The position numbers and the translations under genes were made by a program. Below are positions 45,883 to 59,400 of a stretch of DNA of 64,000 bases, in pieces. How positions within the stretch are numbered: position 1 is the first letter of the stretch; every line of letters begins with the position of its first letter. The notes beneath the pieces were generated by a model. The model was not told where the DNA came from, did no database searches, and saw nothing but the letters and a program-made list of their open reading frames with translations. The stretch comes from Chrysomallon squamiferum (lineage: Eukaryota > Mollusca > Gastropoda > Neomphalida > Peltospiridae), in NCBI GenBank assembly GCA_012295275.1, contig CM022668.1:387157-451156 (forward strand), given 5' to 3'.

Positions 45883-47064
45883 CTCTAGTGGATAGACAGA
45901 CTTATTGATTTATATAGATTTAGCGTTAATATTCCTTGTTAGCTGGCCCTTAAAGCACCTTGTTACCCTAGGCTGAGCCTTAATAAAATATCTAAGATGT
46001 TTAATGGTGTGGGCCCCATGACAACAGCATATAGGGGTTTGGCATATCGGACACATTGGGAAGTGTATCATACACTGTATGTGCTAGGACAGTGATTTTG
46101 TGAGCGACATATTTATAAATATAAATATAATATAATGAGTAACTAATGATAACTAATAATATAAATATTACCTACAATTTCACATTATCCAGATTTCCTC
46201 CCGTTACAATAGTAACAAATAATAAACAATAAATAGCTATACAGAGAGAATTCGGGTTATTTCTGATATTTTCATATTCTGTCTTCCCAGTTGGGGATTA
46301 CCCTTATCTTATATTCGTTTATCGCACGTCAGTCCTTTCAAATAAATAGTTTCCGGTCTCAGTAAAACTGTTATTATAAAATAAAACATGTGTTTCAGAA
46401 CTGTAGCAGAAATAAAATTTCGGTTATATAATTGAATTTATTTAAGAAAAATAATATTTGTTATATATAATATTATAACACATCGGACATGTTTGTTCGC
46501 TAGCTCAGCAGATGCATGAAAATCAAATTTTTGATATCTGTTTATTCCGTTGTAGTCATCTCAAATTTGATATTTTATAATTAATCTCAATTTTAGAATT
46601 TGTTTTCTTGTTAATAGTAAATTTTGAAATATTAGGCCTAATCACTATTTAAAAAAAAAAAAAAAAAAAATCACATCCGCAGTATCGGATGTATTTACTT
46701 CTGTCATGACGAGCAAATTTGTGTTATTTTCAGATTCGAGTCGTTCATGTTTGAGACCGGTTATTGGCAGCACAAATCTGTTAACAATTAAAATCTAGAT
46801 AAAAAATCAAACCCTTTCATGTAAGTTTAAAGTTATTCCTGTTTGAAATAGTATATCATAATCTTATGCTTGGCTATTGAAAATCAAAATATTAATGCCA
46901 CATACTTCCCTAGTACAGAGTAGAATTTGCAGGCACAGGCTTTATTATTATAAAAATATATTTAAGAACACGGGTTCTTAACTGTTAGGGTACTAAAAAT
47001 GGACTATATAAACCACTTATGTCTGACCTATAGACAACTAAATGCTGTGACATAAATAACATTG

Positions 47065-50000
47065 GCAACATTAACCTTATTCTTTCAGAGAGAACAAAAT
47101 GCTGTGACATCAATCACTATGTTTGGTCTAAACTGTTGGTTTTCAAACCTTTTTATATTTTTACATGTGTCAGTAATTCAATTACACTTTGTGTGTATAT
47201 TTCTCACTAATTGTTATATTAAAACTGCCAGAAACTATTATTTCTACTATGGGTTAGTTGTTTTCAACAGCAGACAACAATAAGCATTCTTAATTTCACT
47301 TTTGCTTTTCAGGTTTCATAATTTTACAAGTTCTCATATTTCTTCACTTTATTTTTGCAGTGTATTAAAAGTGGAAAATGTCTATCATTTCTTGAAATGC
47401 CGTATCCAGCGTTGAATTGTGGTGTGACCTTTGTATGGGATGACACAATTAAGGTATTTGTATTTAACATTTTATTTTTTATTTTTTTATAAGATCAGTG
47501 TATATATATTTTGTTGTGATTTGAGATATTTTTTGTCATATCCTGCGTTTTTTTAACAGTACTAACAAAACATTTCAGATTGATATGTCACAAGAGGATC
47601 GGATTTGTGAGGAGGAGTAAGCATATGAGGGCAATGTTTGTGATGTAGGTACACCACAAGATGATAGCTCTTATGATTACAGTAATAATTTCTCATTATG
47701 AGAAAAAAAATGAAGACAAAATCTCAAGTAAGATGTATTTGTGCTACTTTGGTGTGTGATCTACGCTCTTATTTTAATTATTATCTTGTTTATTCTTGGT
47801 TTTTTATTATTATTTTTCATGTCATAAATGAAACAAATTTTCCTTTTATTATATATTTATAATTTAACGAAATAAGGGATTAAAAAGTATACAAATTTGA
47901 ATAATATCATCGATAAATTAGGCAAACATCTGCTAGAAACTAAAAAAAAAAGATCTTCAGAATTCTTCCTGATCTGTAACCAACAGAAATAATCAAGGTG
48001 TGATTGGAAGGTTCAGTCCTCTCATCTTTTTCAAAATACAAATTTTCTAATCCAAGAAGGTTCTTTCAGTTGCTTGAGTGTTGGCTTCAGTGTTTGGATC
48101 ATCATAATTTCTGATCCAAGCTATGTCGAATGTGTTGTATTACTTTACCTGCCTGCTACACATGGTCTTATCTTACAGAAATTTCCAAGATGTTTAGCTG
48201 CTGTGGATTGCCCTTTATGTTATAGACCCCACACACAAGTTGTTTCATCATGTGTAGATCACAAGCCGAAGTAGCACCAATGTATTCATGTTTTTTTCCC
48301 ACTCACACATACATATACGTAATTACATTCAGTTAAAAACTACTTCAAACTCGTTATTACATCTATAAGTCATATATAATTTGAAAGGTATAATGTTTGA
48401 CACACATTTCTGCTTTCAGTTCTTTTGAGATAAACATTTGTCTATCAAAAGAAACCAGTAATAAAAGATGTAATGCTTCAAAAGGGGTAATAAAATAATT
48501 AAGCCACAGAGTCATGCAAAATGATGTAGTTACAAAACACAACTGAAGTGTCCTTTGGTGATATGAACACAATTTTCATATATATATCTTACATTCTTAC
48601 AAACGATATTTTATTTTTAATTCATTTGTTTCTTAATTATTTTTATTATTATTATTATTATTATTTTTTTTTTTGCCAGCAAGTCAAAGTTAATAATAAA
48701 GTTTAACAAAGAGATTGAAGATGGCTAATAGTTTGAAGAATAGAAAGAAACTGCAAATAATCTTGATGGAAAATCTAGGTAATGTTCATGGTATTTGTGG
48801 CTACCGTGAAGTAGGAAGAAATAATTTTAGACATAACTATAAAGTAATAGGTAAGTATTTAAAATGTGCATGCACAATAGAAAATGTAAAGAATATTAAA
48901 CCAATTTGTCCTTATGGTATGGTTGTAGAAAATCTTGGATGGCAGAATAATGAAAAAAATAATAAAATGATATATATAACATTAAAGGGAACTCATTTTT
49001 GTATAGTCCATTTTAATGTATTAGATAAAATAATTGTTTGGCAGTTAAGGAAAATACTGTAAATAACAAATCAGTTTGAAGAGAAAAAATTATGAGGGAA
49101 ATCCAGCTAAAAATGTGTTTTATCAAGAAAAGGTTAATCATAGCACCTCACATAGTTTTTACATGATGATCATAAATGGAAAAATGGCAAGAAATACTGT
49201 AGTAAAGAAAATGTTGAGCTCAGTTATGATACAACACTGGGGATATTGATGAATTCACTAAAGTAGAAAATACAGAAAAAATTTGCTCGGTGAATAGTAA
49301 TGTTGTAGAACAAGATAATGTTTATGGATAAAATCACTAATGAAATTATATCCACCCCATCTTAAGATAGGCTTACAGTAGGAGAATTGTTTGGGTGTTC
49401 TGTATCTGATAAGTACTTTACATATAAACTTCCAATGCAGATAACATTTGAATTGGAAGCTGGACAGTGGCAAAATTTACTTAAATTATGAAAAGGCAGG
49501 CCATCTGAATACGGCAAATGGCAAGATCTGTGAAAATCAAGCACTGTCAACAGTGTTAGATTGGATGAATCAATGGTTTTATCTTAGCAGCACTTTCACA
49601 TAAAGTAATCATGCAAAAATCATGAATCAGCAGTCTGTGTTTTCAAATGCCAAAAGAACTACTGTTCACATATATTTAGTCATTTAATGAATAAGGTGAA
49701 ACAAAGTTGCCAGAAAAATGTAAGCAAAAAACCAGCTGCAGAATATTTCTTTATATGGTAAGTCTGATGATGAATAGTAATGATATGAAAGAAATAACAA
49801 AATTCCTACATAGACAGACTCTTTTTAAAACACTGGTTTCAGAAGAATATTCTGATTTTGATGAATGTAATTTTGAACAAGTAGACATGAAAATGTTGCA
49901 ACCTGGTTTCTATACAGAAGAAGAATTTCTTAATTTAGCTGAAGACTCTCCTTTTTAGTAATTTTCTCAAGTTATCTTAGAAAATGTTATGAAAATTTAC

Positions 50001-50470
50001 TTGTCATATAAATTTGAAGAAGTAGTTCTTAAATATTTAAAACAAATAAATAAATAAAATAAAAAAAATATTGCTCATTTGGTCATTATGGTCCAATATA
50101 CCTTTGAGAAATATAACAGACTGAAAAAACAGCATCAGAAATTCACAGTAATAAAAACTTTATTCACAAAGAGATGAAAACAACTAGCACAATTGAAAAT
50201 AGATTTAGAATTCTAAAATATACTGGACTGCAAGGCAGAACCCAAACAGACTGGATGATTTTTCAGAAAACAATTGTTTCAGTACAAAAATTGGCAGCTG
50301 CAGTTTGTGTGAAAGAAGAGTGAAAGAATATTTAAGGAAGATAAAGAAACCATATAGTAAAAAAATGAACATAACAACAGCAAAAGCTGTTTTAACTAGT
50401 AAGTGCATTCCTAAGTATCCAGTCTCATTTTTATACAGGCCAGAAATGTTAAAGAAATACTGAATTATCT
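47065..50470 (+). pseudogene. Decayed unrecognised gene or transposon, second copy
   Basis: Near-identical to 8230-11890, with the same internal stops. The 290-bp difference joins two pieces here, so one frame runs 48718-49062 (115 residues, MANSLKNRKKLQ ... KGTHFCIVHFNVLDKIIVWQ). Shared stops show that decay predates the duplication. Confidence 0.4.
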
Positions 50471-50637
50471 TAACAAAACAAAATTAATAAAAAAACAACA
50501 ACTTAACAATAGCAAAAGCTGTTTTAACTAGTAAGTATATTCCTAAGTATCCAGTCTCATTTTTATACAGGCCAGAAATGTTAAAGATATACAGAATTAT
50601 CAATTTTTTTTTTCTTTATAAAAATGAAATAAAGTTA

Positions 50638-51073
50638 CAGTTGAACCTCGGGTTACGAACTTACTTCGTTCCAGAACTCGCTTCGTAAACCGAAACGATG
50701 TCAGCCATATTGGATAGGGTATAATAATTTTAAAAAAGCAATAACATTTTATGATTTTAAAAAATGCGAGCGCTCAATCTCAGTGCAAAAGCTTTTTGAG
50801 CTGCAACTGCTTATCGAAGACTAAAGGCCCTAATTCATGATATATTTTTGCTATAGGGCATACCTATAATTCTTACTTTGACGGCGGTTTTGACGTAAGC
50901 ATCTATTCTTATCTTTACTAGATGTTGGCGTCAAAAGACAGCTTGTCGTGGCGCGTCGCTGTAGTTCGTAACGCGGAACATTATTCGTAAACCGAGACAG
51001 AAATTACCCAAGATCACGGTTCGTTATCCGATTTGTTCGCGTTTCGAGAGTTTCGTAACCCGAGATTCCACTG
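50638..51073. mobile_element. Mariner/pogo-type MITE, second copy, 436 bp
   Basis: Same ends, length and TA flanks as at 12061-12496. It keeps TTACGAAC at the left end where copy 1 has TTATGAAC. Confidence 0.8.
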
Positions 51074-51939
51074 TAGCTGCATAAGTGAAAGATTTATCAT
51101 CACATGAATCAGATTCAACCTGGAAATTTCATGGTGACATGCATTACATTTTAGAAAAAATTTTCAAATATATTTTGTCATAATATCTGTATTGAGGTAC
51201 TCCAACTTTGGGGTTCTTTTCATATGAGCCTGTCAATTCAAGGTAGAAAACAGATCCTGTCATTATTTAATACTGAAATATCATGATATTGGTTGAAATA
51301 AACACATCTGCAGAATTAGCAAATTACTAGTAACTAAAGCATAATTTTACGTGTATGCAAAAGCTTTAAAAAATACCCATTAATTGAGTCATTGTTTCAG
51401 AAGTTAGTGTCTTGCATTACAGATCTGTATTTTTGACTACTAAATCATTAATATGTGATATTTCTGTTTCCTGATGCACTTGAAAATGCTTTGCATTTTA
51501 TCTGAAATTCTTTAAGGTAGATGAAGGATTTATCTGGAACACTCATTGTTTTTTAAATAACTTTTTTATATTGAATAACATGATACATTGGTAACTAGGT
51601 TACAACTATCCAAATTATTCTCTGCTTTGTTTCATAATTCTGTTCAAAATGCTTAGCATTACATGTTAAACTGAGTAAACTAGGACGAGCACAACCAGAA
51701 ATGATCAGTTATATTTTGGAATTGTTTAAATTTGCAGCACTGGTAAATTTGTCTAAATACAGTAACCCCAAATGATGAGCCATTCTGGTAATTTTAAAGT
51801 TTGATTTATTGATTGATTTATTTGATTACAGTTCATTAAATTCATTTTGTTTTTATTGTTGTTTGTTGTCGGAATTTTTATTTCTATTATTTTGTGTGGG
51901 AGGTTTGGTGGGGGAGATTTGGGACATGTTCTTTATGGA

Positions 51940-51970
<31 letters not shown>

Positions 51971-53280
51971 CTTGTCTGTTATTATTATTTTTTTTTTTTT
52001 CTCAACACATTTTGGACAGTGTAACTACTATGTTGCAAATGTTTATTGGGATGAGGTGTTGTGTTTTTCACTTTCTGGATGTTCTTTTAAGAATGATAAC
52101 TTGAATATATGTAATTATGTTTTAATGCTTGTAAACTGTTTGATCTGCATAACAGACAGTTGAAGATCATTATGAATTCCAGATGACCTCATTATTAGTA
52201 AGACACAGAACACTCAGACAGTTTCTGTGTTTGAAAGGTTTGTTGAAGGCCATGATTAATACTTTGTTTCTGAATTAATTTCCAATATCATTTACATAGT
52301 CTGTGTTAAGAATCTTTTGATACAAAAAAATGTTCCCACTGATTGTATATAACAAAAATAACTAGTTAGTGATTTCACACTCTTGAGTGATTGTATTTAC
52401 ATTTGCATTTATAAAAGGACTGTCTAAAAAGAATATAACAACAAACCCAACCTTTTGTCTTGACAGAACTTGTTTTACTCATATATTATAGTTTTAAGAA
52501 GCAATATTTTCCAATACAAATATGTTATAACTTTGTTGAAATAATTTTATACTACATTTATTAAATATAAATTTTGTAAATTCAAATGTTTAAACTATAT
52601 TTTTATGAGAAATTAATAAATAGTTTTAAAACAGATTTCTGAGTTACCTTCATAGGATTTTATAATCGATGTAGACATTCTGAATTATTATATTACGGTG
52701 TGCATTATGCATGGTCAAACTAACCAATTTTGATATGCTGGAGTTGGATTTACCGTGTGTATTATTCTTAGATGGTGTCATGAAACTTCCTTGAAGGACC
52801 TGATTACAGTTAAGCTTTTTCAGCTTGGTAACAACACAAATCCTAATTTATTGGGTGTCCAATTTTGAGGGGTTTGTTTTGGAGACACTTTTAGTTTGTA
52901 GTATAACATTGGTTTAGGAAAGAAATCATACAGTAATCAGGTCCATTAAGGAGATTTGATCATGGAAACCAAGTTCATCAGGTGATCTAAATTCCACTCC
53001 AATATATCAAATAACATGCCTGTTTGTATATCTTAACATATAACTACTTATCACTAAATGTATATCAAATTTCATTACAGAGTGGGTCCTTTTTCTTCCA
53101 TTTTTTGATTTTTATATTTTTCATTCAGTTTTTAATTTTTGTTTTTACAGAATTGGTATTTATTTACTTTTATTTCAAATTGTTAACCATATTTAACAAG
53201 TTCGCTGGAGGTCAGACATTAACTGTGTGTTATTAATTATCACATTGATATTTGTATTTTGGAACAAAATCTTAATGCAG

Positions 53281-53480
53281 NNNNNNNNNNNNNNNNNNNN
53301 NNNNNNNNNNNNNNNNNNNNNNNNNNNNNNNNNNNNNNNNNNNNNNNNNNNNNNNNNNNNNNNNNNNNNNNNNNNNNNNNNNNNNNNNNNNNNNNNNNNN
53401 NNNNNNNNNNNNNNNNNNNNNNNNNNNNNNNNNNNNNNNNNNNNNNNNNNNNNNNNNNNNNNNNNNNNNNNNNNNNNNNN
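53281..53480. other. Assembly gap, 200 N
   Basis: Exactly 200 undetermined bases, a conventional placeholder size. It separates the end of the long repeat from satellite DNA, so the two sides may not be neighbours in the genome. Confidence 0.99.
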
Positions 53481-56400
53481 CGAAAGTTTCAATCGGATAC
53501 ACATATAACATACCGCATTGAATGCGTTCTGTTTTCAACCAGGTCTTTAAACGCTGTTAAGGGTTAATCATTACCTCTGATTTCCATGATGTTGTGCGTG
53601 ATTCTGTTTATTGAGAAGAGACGAAGACACGTCGGAGCCGCTCGCACTCCGAAACTTTCAATCGGATACACACATAACAGACAGCATTGAATGCGTTCAG
53701 TTCTCAACCATCTCTTTAAACGCTTTTAAGGGTTAATCATTACATCTGATTTCCATGATGTTGTGCGTGATTCTGTTTATTCAGAAAAGAAGTACACATC
53801 TCGCTACCGCTCGCACTCCGAAACTTCCAATCGTATGCACGCGTAACAGACCACATTGAATGCGTTCAGTTCTCAACCAGCTCTGTAGACGCTGTTAAGG
53901 GTTAATCATTACCTCTGATTTCCATGATGTTGTGCGTGTTTCTGTTTGTTGAGATGAGACGAACACACCTCGAAACCGCTCGCACTCAGAAACTTCCAAT
54001 CGTATGGACACGTAACAGACAGCATTGAATGCGTTCTGTTTTCAAGCAGTTCTTTAAACGCTGTTAAGGGTTAATCGTTTCCTCTGATTTTCATGATGCT
54101 GTGCGTGATACTGTTTATTGACAAGAGACGAACACACGTCGGAGCCGCTCGCACTGCGAAACTTTCAATCGGATTCACACATAAGAGACAGCATTGAATG
54201 CGTTCTGTTTTCAAGCAGGTCTTTAAACGCTGTAAAGGGTTAATCATTAGATCTGATTTTGATGAGCTGGTGGGTACGTTCGTTTGTTGAAAAGAGAGGA
54301 ACACATCTCGCAACCGCTCGCTCTCCGAAACTTCCAATCGTATGCACACGTAAGAGACAGCATTGAATGCGTTCTGTTTTCAAGCAGGTCTTTAAACGCT
54401 TTTAAGGGTTAATCATTACCTCTGACTTCCATGATGTTGTGCGTGATTCTGTTTATTGAGAAGAGACGAAGACACCTCGCAGCCGCTCGCACTCCGAAAC
54501 TTTCAATCGGATACACACATAACAGACAGCATTGAATGCGTTCAGTTCTCAACCATCTCTTTAAACGCTGTTAAGGGTTAATCATTACATCTGATTTCGA
54601 TGAGGTAGTGCGTGTTTCCGTTTATTGTGATGAGACGAACACACCTCGCAACCGCTCGGACTCCGAAACTTTCAATGTTATACCCACGTAACAGACAGCA
54701 TTGAATGCGTTCTGTTTTCAAGCAGGTCTTTAAACGCTGTTAAGGGTTAATCATTACATATGATTTCCATGATGCTGTGCGTGATACTGTTTATTGACAA
54801 GAGACGAACACACGTCGGAGCTGCTCGCACTCCGAAACTTTCAATCGGATACACATATAACAGACAGCATTGAATGCGTTCTGTTTTCAACCAGGTCTTT
54901 AAACGCTGTTAAGGGTTAATCATTACCTCTGACTTCAATGATGTTGTGCGTGATTCTGTTTATTGAGAAGAGACGAACACACGTCGGAGCCGCTCGCACT
55001 CCGAAACTTTCAATCGGATGCACACGTAACAGACAGCATTGAATGCGTTCTGTTTTCAAGCAGGTCTTTAAACGCTTTTAAGGGTTAATCATTACATCTG
55101 ATTTCCATGATGTTGTGCGTGATTCTGTTTATTGAGAAGAGACGAACACACCTCGCAACCGCTCGCACTCCGAAACTTTCAATCGGATGCACACGTAACA
55201 GACAGCATTGAATGCGTTCTGTTTTCAAGCAGGTCTTTAAACGCTGTTAAGGGTTAATCATTACCTCTGATTGCCATGATGTTGTGCGTGATTCTGTTTA
55301 TTGAGAACAGACGAACACACCTCGCTAACCGCTCGCAAACTTTCAATCGAAACTTTGAATCGTTCTGTTTTCAACCACTTTAAACGCGTAACAGACAGCA
55401 TTGAATGCGTTCAGTTCTCAACCAACCGCTCGCACTCCGAAACTTCCAATCGTATGCACTGTAACCAGCTGCGTTCAAACGCTGTTAACGGGTTAAATCA
55501 TTACCTCTGATTTCCATGATGTTGTGCGTGTTTCTGTTTGTTGAGATGAGACGAACACACCTCGAAACCGCTCGCACTCAGAAACTTCCAATCGTATGGA
55601 CACGTAACAGACAGCATTGAATGCGTTCTGTTTTCAACCAGGTCTTTAAACGCTGTTAAGGGTTAATCATTACCTCTGATTTCCATGATGTTGTGCGTGA
55701 TTCTGTTTATTGAGAAGAGACGAACACACGTCGGAGCCGCTCGCACTCCGAAACTTTCAATCGGATACACACATAACAGACAGCATTGAATGCGTTCTGT
55801 TTTCAAGCAGGTCTTTAAACGCTTTTAAGGGTTAATCATTACATCTGATTTCCATGATGTTGTGCGTGATTCTGTTTATTGAGAAGAGACGAACACACGT
55901 CGCAGCCGCTCGCACTCCGAAACTTTCAATCGTTGATACACACGTAACAGACAGCATTGAATGCGTTCTGTTTTCAACCAGCTCTTTAAACCAGGTCTTT
56001 AAACGCTGTTAAGGGTTAATCATTACATCTGATTTCCATGATGTTGTGCGTGATTCTGTTTATTGAGAAGAGACGAACACACCTCGCAACCGCTCGCACT
56101 CCGAAACTTCCAATCGTATGCACACGTAACAGACAGCATTGAATGCGTTCTGTTTTCAAGCAGGTCTTTAAACGCTGTTAAGGGTTAATCATTACCTCTG
56201 ATTTCCATGATGTTGTGCGTGATTCTGTTTATTGAGAAGAGACGAACACACGTCGCAGCCTGCTCGCACTCCGAAACTTTCAATCGGATACACACATAAC
56301 AGACAGCATTGAATGCGTTCTGTTTTCAAGCAGGTCTTTAAACGCTGTTAAGGGTTAATCATTACATCTGATTTCCATGATGTTGTGCGTGATTCTGTTT

Positions 56401-59400
56401 ATTGAGAAGAGACGAACACACCTCGCAACCGCTCGCACTCCGAAACTTTCCATCGTATACACACGTAACAGACAGCATTGAATGCGTTCTGTTTTCAAGC
56501 AGGTCTTTAAACGCTGTTAAGGGTTAATCATTACATCTGATTTCCATGATGTTGTGCGTGATTGTGTTTATTCAGAATAGAAGTACACATCTCGCTACCG
56601 CTCGCACTCCGAAACTTCCAATCGTATGCACACGTAACAGACAGCATTGAATGCGTTCAGTTCTCAACCAGCTCTTTAAACGCTGTTAAGGGTTAATCAT
56701 TACCTCTGATTTCCATGATGTTGTGCGTGTTTCTGTTTATTGAGATGAGACGAACACACCTCGCAAGCGCTCGCACTCCGAAACTTCCAATCGTATGCAC
56801 ACGTAACAGACAGCATTGAATGCGTTCTGTTCTCAACCAGCTCTTTAAACGCTGTTAAGGGTTAATCATTACCTCTGATTTCCATGATGTTGTGCGTGAT
56901 ACTGTTTATTGAGAAGAGACGAACACACGTCGGAGCCGCTCGCACTGCGAAACTTTCAATCGGATTCACACATAACAGACAGCATTGAATGCGTTCTGTT
57001 TTCAAGCAGGTCTTTAAACGCTGTAAAGGGTTAATCATTAGATCTGATTTTGATGAGCTGGTGGGTACGTTCGTTTGTTGAAAAGAGAGGAACACATCTC
57101 GCAACCGCTCGCTCTCCGAAACTTCCAATCGTATGCACACGTAAGAGACAGCATTGAATGCGTTCTGTTTTCAAGCAGGTCTTTAAACGCTTTTAAGGGT
57201 TAATCATTACCTCTGACTTCCATGATGTTGTGCGTGATTCTGTTTATTGAGAAGAGACGAAGACACCTCGCAGCCGCTCGCACTCCGAAACTTTCAATCG
57301 GATACACACATAACAGACAGCATTGAATGCGTTCAGTTCTCAACCATCTCTTTAAACGCTGTTAAGGGTTAATCATTACATCTGATTTCGATGAGGTAGT
57401 GCGTGTTTCCGTTTATTGTGATGAGACGAACACACCTCGCAACCGCTCGGACTCCGAAACTTTCAATGTTATACCCACGTAACAGACAGCATTGAATGCG
57501 TTCTGTTTTCAAGCAGGTCTTTAAACGCTGTTAAGGGTTAATCATTACATATGATATCCATGATGCTGTGCGTGATACTGTTTATTGACAAGAGACGAAC
57601 ACACGTCGGAGCTGCTCGCACTCCGAAAGTTTCAATCGGATACACATATAACAAACAGCATTGAATGCGTTCTGTTTTCAATCAGGTCTTCAAACGCTGT
57701 TAAGGGTTAATCATTACTCTGATTTCCATGATGTTGTCCGTGATTCTGTTTATTGACAACAGACGAAGACACGTCGGAGCCGCTCGCACTCCGAAACTTT
57801 CAATCGGATTCACACATAACAGACAGCATTGAATGCGTTCTGTTTTCAAGCAGGTCTTTAAACGCTTTTAAGGGTTAATCATTACATCTGATTTCCATGA
57901 TGTTGTGCGTGATTGTGTTTATTCAGAATAGAAGTACACATCTCGCTACCGCTCGCACTCCGAAACTTCCAATCGTATGCACGCGTAACAGACCACATTG
58001 AATGCGTTCAGTTCTCAACCAGCTCTGTAGACGCTGTTAAGGGTTAATCATTACCTCTGATTTCCATGATGTTGTGCGTGTTTCTGTTTGTTGAGATGAG
58101 ACGAACACACCTCGAAACCGCTCGCACTCAGAAACTTCCAATCGTATGGACACGTAACAGACAGCATTGAATGCGTTCAGTTCTCAACCAGCTCTGTAGA
58201 CGCTGTTAAGGGTTAATCATTACCTCTGATTTCCATGATGTTGTGCGTGTTTCTGTTTGTTGAGATGAGACGAACACACCTCGAAACCGCTCGCACTCAG
58301 AAACTTCCAATCGTATGGACACGTAACAGACAGCATTGAATGCGTTCTGTTTTCAAGCAGTTCTTTAAACGCTGTTAAGGGTTAATCGTTACCTCTGATT
58401 TCCATGATGCTGTGCGTGATACTGCTTATTGACAAGAAAGGAACACACGTCGAAACCGCTCGCACTCGGAAACTTTCAATCGGATACGCACATAACAGAC
58501 ACCATTGCATAAGTTCAGTTCTCAAGCAGCCCTTTAAACGCTTTTAAGGGTTAATCATTACATCTGTTTTCCATGATGTTGTGCGTGTTTCTGCTGATTG
58601 AGATGAGACGAACACACCTCGCAGCCGCTGGCACTCCGAAACTTTCCATGTTATACCCACGTAACAGACAGCATTAAATGCGTTCTGTTTTCAAGCAGGT
58701 CTTTAAACGCTGTTAATGGTTAATCATTACATCTGATTTCCATGATGTTGTGCGTGATTGTGTTTATTCAGAAGAGAAGTACACACGTCGCAACCGCTCG
58801 CACTCCGAAACTTCCAATCGTATGCACACGTAACAGACAGCATTGAATGCGTTCAGTTCTCAACCAGCTGTTTAAACCCTGTTAAGGGTTAATCATTACC
58901 TCTGATTTCCATGATGTTGTGCGTGTTTCTGTTTATTGAGATGAGACGAACACACCTCGCAAGCGCTCGCACTCCGAAACTTCCAATCGTATGCACACGT
59001 AACAGTCAGCATTGAATGCGTTCTGTTCCCAACCAGCTGTTAAGGGTTAATCATTACCTCTGATATCCATGATGTTGTGCGTGATACTGTTTATTGAGAA
59101 GAGACGAACACACGTCGGAGCCGCTCGCACTGCGAAACTTTCAATCGGATTCACATTGAGAAGAGACATAACAATCGACAGCATTGAATGCGTTCTGTTT
59201 TCAAGCAGGTCTTTAAACGCTTTTAAGGGTTAATCATTACATCTGATTTCCATGATGTTGTGCGTGATTGTGTTTATTCAGAATAGAAGTACACATCTCG
59301 CTACCGCTCGCACTCCGAAACTTCCAATCGTATGCACGCGTAACAGACCACATTGAATGCGTTCAATTCTCAACCAGCTCTGTAGACGCTGTTAAGGGTT

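Larger units (their letters stand above)
38782..53280. repeat. Long repeat, copy 2 (pairs with 1-14733)
   Basis: This copy begins opposite base 1 and stops exactly where the N gap begins, at the base equivalent to 14733. It contains the 5' half of gene C and all of the flank. The direct offset is about 38.8 kb. It may be a true tandem duplication or an alternative haplotype placed in series. Confidence 0.95.

Noticed and set aside
53193-53567. Open frames spanning the N gap
   Set aside because: Most of their length is undetermined sequence.
54071-54349. 92-codon minus-strand frame repeated at 56862, 60233 and 63559
   Set aside because: It is satellite sequence read across higher-order block copies; conservation is explained by array homogenisation.
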